Assembly (NCBI GenBank): GCA_052174455.1 | Contig: JBQMRP010000063.1 | Coordinates: forward strand, 28,375-92,374 | From: Arsenophonus sp052174455 | GTDB lineage: Bacteria; Pseudomonadota; Gammaproteobacteria; Enterobacterales; Enterobacteriaceae | Length of the DNA stretch: 64,000 nt | Direction of reading: 5' to 3' | Part shown: positions 11,335-22,004 of the stretch, in pieces | Layout of the letters: each line of letters starts with the position of its first letter | Position numbering within the stretch: position 1 is the stretch's first letter | Notes under the pieces: model-generated | Database searches by the model: none | What the model was told of the DNA's origin: nothing | Seen by the model: the letters and a program-made list of their open reading frames with translations, nothing else | Made by a program: the position numbers and the translations under genes

Positions 11335-11781
11335 TATTTCCTAAACTATTCAACGTTTTTACGCTTCAGTTAAGGTAGCAGGAATGAGCTATTGAAGGTA
11401 TTTTGTTGCCTCTACGATTCCCATTTAACCTTAGGCACTTTAATCTCAACATCGTCAATACCAATCAATAATTTTCACTGTAGTAAATAACTGTTATAAA
11501 CTACAGCATAGACGCCCGTCAACAAAGAAGCATTCAGAATGTTATTGTAGCATAGATTTTAAGTTCAGTCTTAAAAGTGGTGCCTCTATCACAGCTACCT
11601 GTCACGCTCTTACAGATAAGTTAATGCAATGGATTATTAATAATCTCTAATTTCACGGATATTTAGGGTAGATTTTTCATGGCATATTATCTCTCTGTTG
11701 TTGAAATCATTCACGAAAATAAATTGGCAGGATATGTGCTAGCATCTCCTAAACTTCATACACCAAAAACGAGCATAACTT
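11335..11781 (-). mobile_element. IS256-family remnant, 5' third
   Basis: The plus-strand text from about 11340 is the reverse of the transposase start: the region around 11660-11685 gives the ATGAAAAATCTACCC-like start, and the left terminal repeat with GAGCATAACT is at 11771-11780. It stops near 11335, at the point where the 6661-7628 piece also stops, and has the same orientation. This fits one element split by the plasmid-like segment. Confidence 0.75.
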
Positions 11782-12587
11782 CATGTCTTTTCCTGGAAGC
11801 CAGGAAATAACAAAATAGGTTAGAACAATATTCCTATTTATGTAATGTTGCTTTATTATTTTTGTTTTCATTTGCCGATCTTTTAAATCCATAAAAGCCA
11901 TAAAACAGAGCTGAATTTATAATATTAACATACTTAATAATCGCTTCCGCGATCTATTCTAATCAATTTAGATCGTCATATTTAATATAACTTAGCATAC
12001 TACTATGCATAAATCCCTAAAAATTTCTTTTATTTTTACCCTATAAACTTATGTTGATTAACACTTAAGTCTAACAAAAAATGCTTAAGTTAACCGACTA
12101 AAGTATTGGAGCAGACTGCTTACCATTTTCAGATAACAACAAATTAAAAATGAAATCTTTTTATTAAAATATGAAAAACATAAAGTTATAAAATTCACAT
12201 AATAGGGTTAGTTAATATCTATTAAAAGCTAATCATCATTAGTTAATTTATAAATTGACTTTTTCTACTAATAATAGTAATTACGTCATAAATTATATCC
12301 ATCCATAATTAAGCATGCATTTCTGCAAGCTATTAAAGCAACATACTGTTTTTGCACAATGATAATTTAAAATCTTGATAATTATGTAAAATTTTTATGG
12401 CATATCTGCTTAATTACGTTAATAATATTGATGTATAATATACCCCATTAAAGAGATGATCGTTATTCTAAAATAAGCGCAGAAATTGTGCATTTATTAT
12501 TTATAATTATTTTAATATCGTCATAGAATTATAGGCAGAAAAATGTTACCACCATTTTTGTCTCCCCACATAATTAGGAAGGGCATA
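11782..12587. promoter_or_regulatory. Upstream region of zapA with a possible promoter
   Basis: This is AT-rich spacer without a recognised gene. A sigma-70-like pair, TTAATT and TATAAT with 18 bases between, lies at about 12411-12440, roughly 150 bases before the zapA start. The ribosome site AGGAAGG lies just before ATG 12588. ygfB, which faces zapA in E. coli, was not recognised. Confidence 0.35.
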
Positions 12588-12917
12588 ATGTCTACACAAC
12601 CTGTTGATATTCAAATTTTAGGACGAACATTAAGAGTTAATTGCCCAAAGAAACAACAAAATGCCTTAAAATTATCTGCAGCTGAACTTGAAAAACGGCT
12701 AAAAGATCTAAAAAATCGAACTGGTGTCACAAATACCGAGCAACTTATTTTTATCGTTGCTTTAAATATTTGCCATGAACTTGCGCAAGAAAAAATAAAA
12801 ACACAGGACTACACTGATAATATGGAACAAAAAATCCGCGTATTGCAACATACGATCGAACAGGCATTGCAAGAACAAGCACGTATTACTGGCCAAATAA
12901 TTACTCCGTTAGAATAA
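12588..12917 (+). CDS. zapA: Cell division protein ZapA (complete copy)
   Basis: This 109-residue protein equals E. coli ZapA in length and starts MSTQPVDIQILGRTLRVNCP as expected. I chose ATG 12588 over the upstream ATG at 12543 because AGGAAGG precedes it at good spacing and homology begins exactly there. ZapA binds FtsZ at mid-cell and promotes bundling of protofilaments; the C-terminal half is the dimer/tetramer coiled coil. The gene lies on the far side of the plasmid-like segment from the pepP-ubiH-ubiI operon, matching the E. coli order with an insertion. The 6S RNA gene normally next downstream is absent; an IS1595 fragment starts 15 bases after the stop. A diverged second copy is at 1-314. 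Confidence 0.95.
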   Translation: MSTQPVDIQILGRTLRVNCPKKQQNALKLSAAELEKRLKDLKNRTGVTNTEQLIFIVALNICHELAQEKIKTQDYTDNMEQKIRVLQHTIEQALQEQARITGQIITPLE

Positions 12918-12931
12918 AACCGATGAATAAA

Positions 12932-13164
12932 AAAGCTGTACTAGCAAAGGTTGCTAGTAGAAATTACTTATCCTGTATAAAAAATTTTTGCTACAAAAGT
13001 TTCTATTAAAAAGCAACCATTCATACAGATTAAAGTAATGCTTCCTTACCTATTCCCAATATAAAGCTGTATCTCATTAGTTTAGTTCGGTGATAATCTG
13101 TTGAATAATGTCGATTTATGTATTTATGAATTGAAGAAACTGAATTCTACTTTATCCTTCCCAT
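12932..13164 (+). mobile_element. IS1595-family element, 5' fragment (second)
   Basis: This has the same content and position as 331-562: the left terminal sequence (AAAGCTGTACTAGCAAAGG), then the start of the transposase region, cut by an IS256 copy at 13165. The identical arrangement after both zapA copies shows that both insertions preceded the duplication. Confidence 0.7.
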
Positions 13165-14524
13165 ATGTTATACTTACTTTTATTGTATGAAATCAAAAGA
13201 TAATGGCGTATTCTGCTGATTGATTTCGTTAATTATTTTAACAATATAGAGATGATACATCCCATAAAAAAGTCTATCATATAGATATCCGGAAAATCAG
13301 GTATTACCTATAATCCCTTGCCTGAACTCATCCGTAATATTAATAGCCAGTTGGTAAGGGACTATTGTTGAGGCTGATCTCAAAATCATCCTACAACAAC
13401 AGGCTGAATGCTGCCTTATTGATGCGCGGCCATTACCATAGTTCGTAACCTTTATTTACTAGAACGAACTATAAACATGATATTGAGCATGTTTAAGATA
13501 AAAGTATTTAAGATTAAGGATTTCAGCAACAGAAAATACTTCAATAGTTTCTTACTTTCTTATTTAAACCGTATAAAAATAATGAAGAATTTTACTATGT
13601 CTGCACCTATAAAGAAATCCATCGGTAATTTTTACGAAGGCATAAAAAGGTTCTCGATTAAAAGCACTTGATCTCTTTTCCAAATACCATCAATAGATTC
13701 AAACAGCAATGCCTTGAAGAATTCAGGCATCGGCAGCTGCGTGATTTAAGCGATACGCGTTACGTTTATTTCTTGCCTTAAGGTATATGTTTATTCTAGT
13801 TAGGTAAGATGATCTCATTTACCTGCTAGCTATATTAGCAGCACTGTGCATGGATGTAAAGAGCTTATTAAAGTTGCGGAAATTATCAAGAGTCAGAAGT
13901 GAGCTTGAGTTGAACTTATCAATAGCTTGCGATCGCGTGACTTAACTACATCTCTCAGGCTTGCTACATGAGATGTATTGTCCTTGATTTTTAAATGCAA
14001 TAGCAAATATTCCTAAAGATTCAGAAGCAACACTGTTTAGTACACAAAATGCCCCTATACTTATTTCACTTCACAATGATATGTAACCGAAAGTTAAAGC
14101 AGCTGCTGCCGGAGAAGAGATGTAGCTACAGAGAGTCGTGATTCCGCCAATAAATCTTTTAATGTTTTTGTTGGCAAGATTTTCAGTGCATCCTGAAGGG
14201 ATGAAGAAGTTGAATAAATATCGAAAAATAGCTAGGCATTCTATGACTTTTCCGGCAAGGCACCTTGGCCTCAATAAGAACTATGAATCCAATTGAATTA
14301 GCTTTTGTGACAGGCAGGATACGAAGAACTATGTTAGAAAAACCACTTTAATGGTATTTAAACCACTACAGTTTGCTCAGAAAAGCTGAAACGATTAAGG
14401 GAATTTTAACCTTCTGACCCCCCTACTAATAAACAATACTTCTCTATAAGAAGAGAGAACAGACTCATAAAGCATTGGAGCGGAGTATAAACTGCTAGTT
14501 TGCAGTAAGATTTACTAATAACTC
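13165..14524 (+). mobile_element. IS256-family remnant, plus orientation
   Basis: This copy spans about 1.36 kb from a left end resembling TGTTATACTTACTTTTATTG to the right end GATTTACTAATAACTC. Frames are broken throughout. Recognisable pieces include the region near 14270-14310 that normally encodes RTTNPIESAFA. It is the sister of 563-1949 by position in the zapA duplication. Confidence 0.85.
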
Positions 14525-15128
14525 TGAATAAAGTTGCATTTTAAATAATTTATATTAAGGCGCTTCTTTGCACTCGCTTCAATAAGCGGATATATTGTAA
14601 CTCTGCTAGAAACGATGAACAGTTGAACGCACTAGATTGGGTCAATCAGGTGCTCTAACTCACTTAGTGGCTCGAGTAAGGATCGAATTGCAGACTATTT
14701 CGTGCACCATTAATAATAAAGTTCATAGAATCACAAGTAATATATGTGATGATATATTAAAAAATTACTGGCCTGATATACCATACCCAACATCCGCACT
14801 GCTTATCTACAAAGGATTATGCCAATTGCACCTTAAGTATAAACTAATATAATAGTTTTTATCGAATAGGTGATTCACTTATAACTCTAAATTTTTAGGT
14901 ATCTCATCATACACCTATAAGCAGTTAAGCTCTATATACTCATGATTTCTCGTACTGTCAACCACTTTTTCACCATTACTAGAATTCAGAACGTATCCTC
15001 ACTTGTATCAGTACCCCAACCAGCGCCAGATCTTAAAACACTTAGAAAAACCTAATTAAAGTTTGATTTCGCAGATAAAATTATTGAAAATTAACCTATT
15101 AACATGACTCAATTACCATGCAGAAACT
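14525..15128. other. Spacer between two inverted IS256 copies
   Basis: About 600 bases lie between oppositely oriented IS256 remnants. An open stretch of 71 codons at 14637-14852 on the plus strand has no familiar motif. I cannot assign anything here. Confidence 0.4.
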
Positions 15129-16468
15129 AGTTATTAGTAAATCTTGTGTATGGCGTCAAGATACATTCCACTTTTATGCTTCAGAGAATCTATTCTCCAT
15201 ACTTAAATTTTACGTTGTTTAGCACCAAGATCAGCAGCTTAAATAGCATTGAAAGGGTTGTTTTTTTTGAACTCCAGTGCTTGGAGCATCGGCTTCATAA
15301 CTTTATTATCGCAAAAGTTTATTCAATCCGAATTTGTCGTTCTTATGACACCCAGTGCGCTGACGGGAAGTCGTAGAATACTAATAGTTTTTCTCGTTCT
15401 TTCTCTAATTTCTTCATCGCTGCAGAATACAACTGAAAACTTTACTAACAAAACATTAAGCTTTATTATCGGTATTACAACTCTCTTGCTAGCCTCAAAC
15501 ATCCAGAAGCTACCTTAACTTTCGGTGCATTCCTTTGGGGGAGCTGCAGCTAATATTAGAATATTTTCTGTAGCTAATGGCGTTAGCGCTGCGTCTCCGG
15601 TAATATCCTTTTCCGCCATTATATTATAAAACCAAAAGAGAAGGCTTCTCTAGCAAGTCTGAGAGATACAATTAATCTACGCTTTCACCAGGCATCGAGA
15701 AAAATTATGTCCAATTCGTTTCTGACTTTTGATAACCATATTTTACCGAAACTGGCCTCTCTTACGTCTATATTTAGTGATGTCGATAAATGAAACAGAA
15801 GGTAAAGGCCACTAACTGCCGGACAGGCTATAAACCCATCATCAGCACAAAATAAACGTTAGGCGTATCGCATAAATCACACAGCCGCTATTTCCTGTGC
15901 TCTTCAAGGTATTAGTGTTTCAATATGCTCATAACACTTGCTAAGATATTATGTGCTTTTCACCGAGAAGCGGATCATAGCTTCCTGAAATCACCAATGG
16001 ATATACCTCCCAGATATTAAACTAAGGTAGAAACTCTTCGTCATTTTAGACGCTTCAGATAAGATATAGCAAAAAACTTTAGAAGGATATTCCGTTATCG
16101 CTTGAGGAATTTCTTACCTTAGTCACTTTAATCTCAATATGCCAATACCAGTCTGCATTATTTGCTCTAGCAAATAACCGTACGGATGAGGGATAACATG
16201 TGTTGATAAAGTATTGTTCAATGTTTTGTTACAACATGGTTTAATTTTAGCCTTAACAGCAGTTTCTATAATTAGCTGCTTGTCACCATTACTACGGATT
16301 TGTTCATGCAAGGTATCAAAGATACTATCTAATTTTCCGGATACCTGTATAGGGTGAACTTTCATGGCATATTAACTTTCTGTTGTTAAAATCATTCACG
16401 AAATTACTCAGCAGGATACACCCCGTCAGAATCTCCCGAAACTCTATGCACTAAAATAACCATAACTC
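15129..16468 (-). mobile_element. IS256-family remnant, minus orientation
   Basis: This is one of the better preserved copies (1340 bases). On the minus strand from 16365 the first 80 codons are open, ending in PYGYLLEQIMQTGIGILRLK, the IS256-family pattern NGY...IQTGIG-V-VKVPK. Further on, pieces matching the DGIYFN and RTTNPIESAFATV regions appear in shifted frames. The terminal repeats are AGTTATTAGTAAATCTTGTG at 15129 and CATAACTC at 16468. Confidence 0.88.
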
Positions 16469-18108
16469 ACCTTATCTTCTAAGCTAAAATTTTAAAACTA
16501 AGTTAATAATATTTTAGGAGAAGTAAAATAGTTAATTTGATACAAGCAATTAGTATCAAATAATTTGCCTTTGTGTACTTTTTGAGTGTATCAAATGATT
16601 TACCCGTTATCATATGCAGAGTATAAAATAGCACTCAACTCTGAATATCTTCAAAGCAGAGCAGCTGCAGCGTTCAGGTTTAGTGAGTTAAATTTTTAAT
16701 ATCGATTTTATTGAGGACGAAATTAGTCACACATATTGCAGCAATACTTTACTAATCAATTAACGACTAAATATGTGAGATAAATAGGATTTTATACAAT
16801 TTTTTTAATCGCCATAAAACCGATAATACTGTTATTCTAACTTTACTGACATGTAAATATTAATATTGGGTAAATAATTATTTAAAATTCAGCGCCTAAA
16901 TAATGTAGCTATCATTTTTCCAGTAAAAAATCGTGAATAACAAGTGCACGGACCCTTTCTTCCCCTGCCCGTACTGAATTTTCCTAAATTATAATTAATT
17001 GAACAAAGACGCTAGTGGATGTCTGTTTAATATCCAATAATTTTATCTTACCATTAGAGTTAGCTATATTACTGTCTATGATTTTAGTTTAAGGTTTATA
17101 AAGTTAAGTTTAGCTCAATTGTGGTAAACTGAATTTTAAAATCAGTAATCTATCTATAGATGCAATTTGATAATTGACCACAGTAGCACTATATTTTACT
17201 TCCTTAGTGATTCAAATTTTTCACTGAAAAATAAGAGCGCTTATTCTGGCAATCATAGATACATAAACGATAACTATTATCATGGTGCAGAAAAGTAAGA
17301 TTAAAAGATTTTCAGATAAATGACGCTACTGGCTTTATTTTCGTATTGAATGCCCGCTAGAGCAAACTAGAGTACATGCTAAATAGTCGTGTATCATTAC
17401 AGCAGCAAAAATTGACATTAATCTCAGGCAGATTATGATTGATTCAGATCAGTCCATAGGAGATAAACTTGCAAGCACTTATCGCAACCAATACATTGGT
17501 ACAGGTAATTAGTTTCATCAATTGATTCTTTAGATTGGCAGTTAGCATGGTAAGGAATAGTCTTATTGATGAGATCAGTGGTAAATGTCTTACCGGCACT
17601 GAATAATCTTCGAAATACCTGTAACAGCTAACAGCACAAGATGACATTAATACACAATAACAACTTTCATCTTGTTTATCATTAGCCATATTAGGTGACT
17701 TAAAAAAGTAAAACATTGATACTTAAATTAGTATTGTTTTAACTTGTTTTATTAAATAGAGGGCTAATTAATCAATTTTTAACTAATTTTACTAAAGCCC
17801 GCGAAACGTAATAAATCTTTGCGGAAAACTTGAATTCCATTGCACTGTATCATCTTATTGGTGAGCGCCATAATGGTATTTCAATCTAAAATAAGGTACA
17901 AAAATTTATGCATTTCCTAATAGGGAATGCAGATTTTCACTCTATTTACATTAGTTTCAATAACGTCTTGGTCTGCTATTAATTCAATATAAATCGTCTT
18001 TCTGTCATGTTGATTACTATATCAATACAAGAACTAGTTGATAATCTATACTAGTGTTTAGTTTCATAATTTCTGGTTAAAATACAATAATGAGTTTATT
18101 AGATAAGA
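16469..18108. other. Long AT-rich stretch without recognised genes
   Basis: About 1.6 kb without an assignable gene. A 90-codon open frame on the minus strand at 17444-17716 has a cysteine-rich start and no known motif, and I do not call it. The direct repeat GTATCAAAT...TATCAAATGATTT near 16550-16600 may be chance. Confidence 0.4.
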
Positions 18109-18732
18109 ATGAAAACATTTAGTAATAGAGAAAATTGGTGTCTTTATTTTATCTGGTTCCTATGGGTTCTAGTAGTAGTGCTGTATATAGCAAACGTGAT
18201 TGCAAAGACATGCTTTTTTGTTTTAGTTTTTTCGTTCATTCTTATCCTGTTATTTATCTTTATAAGAGGGAGGTTGATCTTGATGTTTAAAAATAAAAAG
18301 TTAGATATTTCAAATACAAATATATTTTTAATGAAAGGTGATAAAAAAAATAATCCTAAACAAAAAGAGGTAACAACCATTTCAGAAGAAAGTTTTTTTA
18401 AAGGTAATGCTACTATTTTAGGCGATATTCATGTCTGGGGGCACATTAAAGGTAATATTACAGTAACTGAAGGAACAATCCATATCATGCAAGGTGGAAA
18501 AATTGAAGGTGAAGTTCAAGCACCGGATATAATTATTAATGGTTTGGTTGATGGTGCTTGCTTAGGAAATAACCTAGATATCCTAGAAAATGGTGAATTA
18601 AGAGGGATCAGTCGTGTCAGTCATATGTCAATTAAACGCGGAGGTATATTCATTGGCCAATCTGAAAGACTTGAGCTTCAATCTGAAGAAGGAATTAAAT
18701 TAGAAGTTATTGAAGAGATACCAAAAAAATAA
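18109..18732 (+). CDS. ccmA: Membrane-anchored bactofilin, CcmA type
   Basis: This 207-residue protein has two adjacent hydrophobic segments at about residues 12-31 and 34-53, a polar linker, and a beta-helical bactofilin domain at about 95-190. The domain shows the repeating turns typical of the family (GNATILGDIHVWGHIKGNIT, GGKIEGEVQAPDIIINGLV, NLDILENGELRG). Bactofilins polymerise into filaments at the inner membrane and affect cell shape. In Proteus mirabilis the two-helix form is CcmA, needed for normal rod shape. Such genes are typical of Proteus, Providencia and relatives and rare in other enterobacteria, so it is also a taxonomic hint. It is flanked by long decayed DNA, yet the frame is fully open. 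Confidence 0.85.
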   Translation: MKTFSNRENWCLYFIWFLWVLVVVLYIANVIAKTCFFVLVFSFILILLFIFIRGRLILMFKNKKLDISNTNIFLMKGDKKNNPKQKEVTTISEESFFKGNATILGDIHVWGHIKGNITVTEGTIHIMQGGKIEGEVQAPDIIINGLVDGACLGNNLDILENGELRGISRVSHMSIKRGGIFIGQSERLELQSEEGIKLEVIEEIPKK

Positions 18733-18821
18733 ATGAATATTTCTACTATTTTAATAAAAATACCGTGTTATATAAATAATATTTTCATTTGGTGATGCAT
18801 GGTTTTATCCTAAATATTCTT

Positions 18822-20194
18822 AAATTATTAGTAAATCTTGTATATGAATGATCGGGCTCTGCTCTAATGCTTCATAAATCTGCTTTATATTATTAAATTG
18901 CAGCTAACTTATCTCTAGAGGAGATACAGCAGATCAAATCCCTTATCTGATTCCAGATTTTTGAATAGACCGAAGGTAGCTTAAATAGAATTGAAAAGTT
19001 TTTTTCGCATAGTGATTTCGCACATCGGCTTAATAGGTTCACTATCTCAAAAGCCGATTTAATCAGATTCGTTGTTTTTATTGACGTCCATTACACTGAC
19101 GGCAAAGCATAGGATGCTAGCCCATTCTTCTCGATTTTTTCCAGCTTCTTCATCTCTAAAAGTACTCTGAAAACTTTGCTAACAAAATATCAAAGGCTTT
19201 TATCAGCAGCATCGCAGCTCTTTGCTAGCCCAGACCTCCAACACCTCACTCTTAACTTTTAGTATTGAATGTTTTTGGGGAGTGAAGCTAGCACATTATT
19301 TATTTGTGTACCCAACAGTGTCGTTGGTAACATCTCCTGTAGTATTTTGTTATTGCATTCTAAAACTAAGGACATCTAGTTTCTTCAATAATAAACTTAG
19401 AAGATAAGTCACATATTTATAGGGTATTCAGAAGTTTTACTCAGTTCTCTTCTGACTCTTGATAAGTATCATTGATCACAACTATTTCCTTACGTTCGTC
19501 CATGCACAGTGTCATCGATAATGAGCAGAAAGTAAAGGTGATTGTCCTGCCTAATAGGATGGTTAATGTCATCAGTCAAGAAATAAACGTAGCGAATATC
19601 GCTTAAATCACGCAGACACTATTACCAATGCTATTTCAAGGCATCAATGTTTCAGTCTACTGATGAGGTTCTCTGCAGAGAGATTATATGCTTTTTACAG
19701 AGAACTGCTCCAGAGCTTCGTGAAAATCATTTTTGTATATTGCTTCGCATATACAGTCAATAAACAACTCTTCGCTGCATTGCACGCTTCAGATAAGGTG
19801 TGCAATGAGCTTTTTAAGCATATTCCATTGCCATTACGATTTCCATGATCTTAGTCACTTTAATATTAACATCGTCAATAGCTCTTTATATAGTTCGTTA
19901 AGCAAATAATTATTATAGATGACGAATGACAATTCGTAGACAAGGCGGCGTTCAGCATATTATCGCAGTATGGCTTAGAGCTCTACCTAAAGATTACTGC
20001 TATCATCAGCTCCCGACAACATTACGGATGAGTTCATATAAAGTGATTAAAGTAATATTTGGTTTTACAGATCCCTGTAGGGTAGACTTTTCATGACATA
20101 TTAGATTTCTGTTGTTAAAATCATTCACAAAATTACTCAGTAGTATACGCCAGCATTTCCTAAACCCATATAAAAATGAGCATTTTTCTCACTC
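18822..20194 (-). mobile_element. IS256-family remnant, minus orientation
   Basis: The right end (ATTATTAGTAAATCTTG) is at about 18822 and the left end near 20185. Minus-strand pieces of the transposase appear in several frames, including the start region around 20080-20095. No frame survives beyond about 60 codons. Confidence 0.83.
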
Positions 20195-20548
20195 TAAATT
20201 AATATATTTAGTTGTACAATCAGGAATTACCTAATCAGCATTAGTAGTAAAAATCCATTTGTAATATATGAAGATTAGTTAAAAGTTAAATATGAATTAT
20301 TTAAAAAACCATACTATATTCAGCATATAATAAACAATTAGTATTACGACCTTACGGCAATTTTTTGAACAGTTTACCACCTTCGTCTAAAACACATGTA
20401 GTTTGCAAACAGTTATTGATTTTTAGAAAAAATTATCAATTAATTAAATTAATAATGGTAATACATACAAGTTTTTTGTTAATACCATCTTATTCAAGAG
20501 ATATGCTAGCATAGCAATTATTTAGTTAAAATAACTAGGATATAAAAT
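20195..20548. promoter_or_regulatory. Upstream region of tsaB
   Basis: AT-rich spacer of about 350 bases. No convincing sigma-70 pair stands out from the general AT richness. ACTAGGATATAAAAT precedes the tsaB start, with AGGA as the probable ribosome site. Confidence 0.3.
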
Positions 20549-21244
20549 ATGGCAATTCATATATTAGCGATTGATACTGCTACTGAAGCCTGTTCTGTCG
20601 CCCTATGGCGAGATGGAAAAATTTTTACTCGATTTGCTATTACTCCACGGGAGCATATCAAAAAAATATTACCAATGATAGAGCAGTGTCTTATTGATGC
20701 ACATTTAGATTTAAAACATATCGATGTTTTAGCTTTTGGGCGTGGGCCAGGTAGTTTTACCGGCGTTCGTATTGCTGTCAGCATTGCTCAGGGATTGGCA
20801 TTTGGTGCTGATTTACTGCTGATAGGTATCTCTTCTCTATTAACTATGGCGCAAGGTGCTTATCGTCAATCAGGTATTGAAAAAGTATTAGTAGCGATAG
20901 ATGCGAGAATGGGGGAAATTTATTCCGCTTGTTATGAACTTAAAGCAGATGGTTTTTGGCAAGGTGAAGAGACCGAATCAGTACTCAAACCAGAGCAGTT
21001 TTTAGCTAGAATAAATAGTTTAAGCGGGCAATGGGTTATTGCCGGAACAGGTTGGTCAGCCTATCCTATATTAAGAATGACAAATTTAAATTTATTAGAA
21101 AGTAGTATTTGTTTACCTGATGCGCAAGATATGTTGTCTATAGCTTTGCAAGAGTGGAAAAAAGGTAAAACAATTGACGTTGAAGAAGTCAAGCCAGTTT
21201 ATTTACGTAATGAAGTTAGTTGGAAAAAAGTATCCGATCGTTGA
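20549..21244 (+). CDS. tsaB: tRNA t6A biosynthesis protein TsaB
   Basis: This 231-residue protein matches E. coli TsaB (YeaZ) in length and sequence. The N-terminal ASKHA-fold start ILAIDTATEACSVALW is at residues 5-20, and GRGPGSFTGVRIAVSIAQG, the core interface helix region, is at about 65-83. TsaB is the non-catalytic partner that pairs with TsaD and TsaE to transfer threonylcarbamoyl to A37 of ANN-decoding tRNAs. The reaction is essential in most bacteria, which explains retention between two IS256 wrecks. The C-terminus PVYLRNEVSWKK is conserved. Confidence 0.96.
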   Translation: MAIHILAIDTATEACSVALWRDGKIFTRFAITPREHIKKILPMIEQCLIDAHLDLKHIDVLAFGRGPGSFTGVRIAVSIAQGLAFGADLLLIGISSLLTMAQGAYRQSGIEKVLVAIDARMGEIYSACYELKADGFWQGEETESVLKPEQFLARINSLSGQWVIAGTGWSAYPILRMTNLNLLESSICLPDAQDMLSIALQEWKKGKTIDVEEVKPVYLRNEVSWKKVSDR

Positions 21245-22004
21245 TACTTGTTTTAAACTGTTATGCCGTTTAAATGGTAGTTTATAAAACTAAAAGTTAA
21301 TCTAATAGAATATAATAAAGATTCCTCTGTTGGCTAGTATTGTTATATTAGCTAGGTGTATTTTAATTCCTACTTCAATTAAAAAACAACATAAACGCTG
21401 TTTGAACTTTTATCAGTAGTGCATGAGAGGCCACTAAGTTTTATTTTGGTCTCAAGAAGATCCTTTTGACGATAAGATGATCTCTTTTTTAAAGAGTAAT
21501 TATTTAGTCCAAGATATTATATAGATCTCCTTCCACAAATACATTCATGGCAATAGGAGTCTTACTAAGGAAGATAGTTGAAATTAAAATATTTGATGAT
21601 AAAGGATTGATCATCAGGCAAGTACAACACTTAAAATTAGCTTACTATTCAGGCAAGCAAGAGCAGCATCTACTTTACCTAAGCGTTATGGAATATACTT
21701 CAAACTTATCATTTCTAAAGGCTAAAACGAACTGATGTTGATGATAACAGCCATATTTCCCATTGTTTATTGATCAAATTATTAGCCGCTCATCAGTAAG
21801 CCGTATTCATTTCCTGCAAAATGTTTTCACCTCTCGATGATTTGCTGACAGTCGTACATGAATTTTTGAACCTTGTAGTATCTTGATCTCTTCCATAGAT
21901 CTATATTTATGTAGGTACAAAGGGGGAATTTACGTAAAATGAGGTAGGGAAAATCTATGATTGAAACATAAAGTGTTTAAAAGGCACGAGTCTGGTTATC
22001 TACA
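21245..22004. other. No recognisable gene after tsaB
   Basis: A 62-codon plus-strand frame at 21547-21735 and shorter pieces around 21300-21520 suggest the remains of a gene in the direction of tsaB, but I could not match them to the expected neighbour or to an IS family. Confidence 0.4.

Noticed and set aside
12543..12587. Upstream ATG adding 15 residues to ZapA
   Set aside because: Family homology and a good ribosome site (AGGAAGG) point to ATG 12588, giving the standard 109 residues.
12918..13164. 6S RNA (ssrS) downstream of zapA
   Set aside because: The space directly after both zapA copies is IS1595 sequence; no 6S-like structure was seen.
17444..17716. 90-codon open frame on the minus strand
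   Set aside because: No motif, no homologue recalled, and random frames of this length occur in 1.6 kb of such DNA.
18144..18380. 78-codon frame antisense to ccmA
   Set aside because: Shadow of the real gene on the other strand, with low-complexity composition.
20557..20784. 75-codon frame antisense to tsaB
   Set aside because: Shadow of tsaB.
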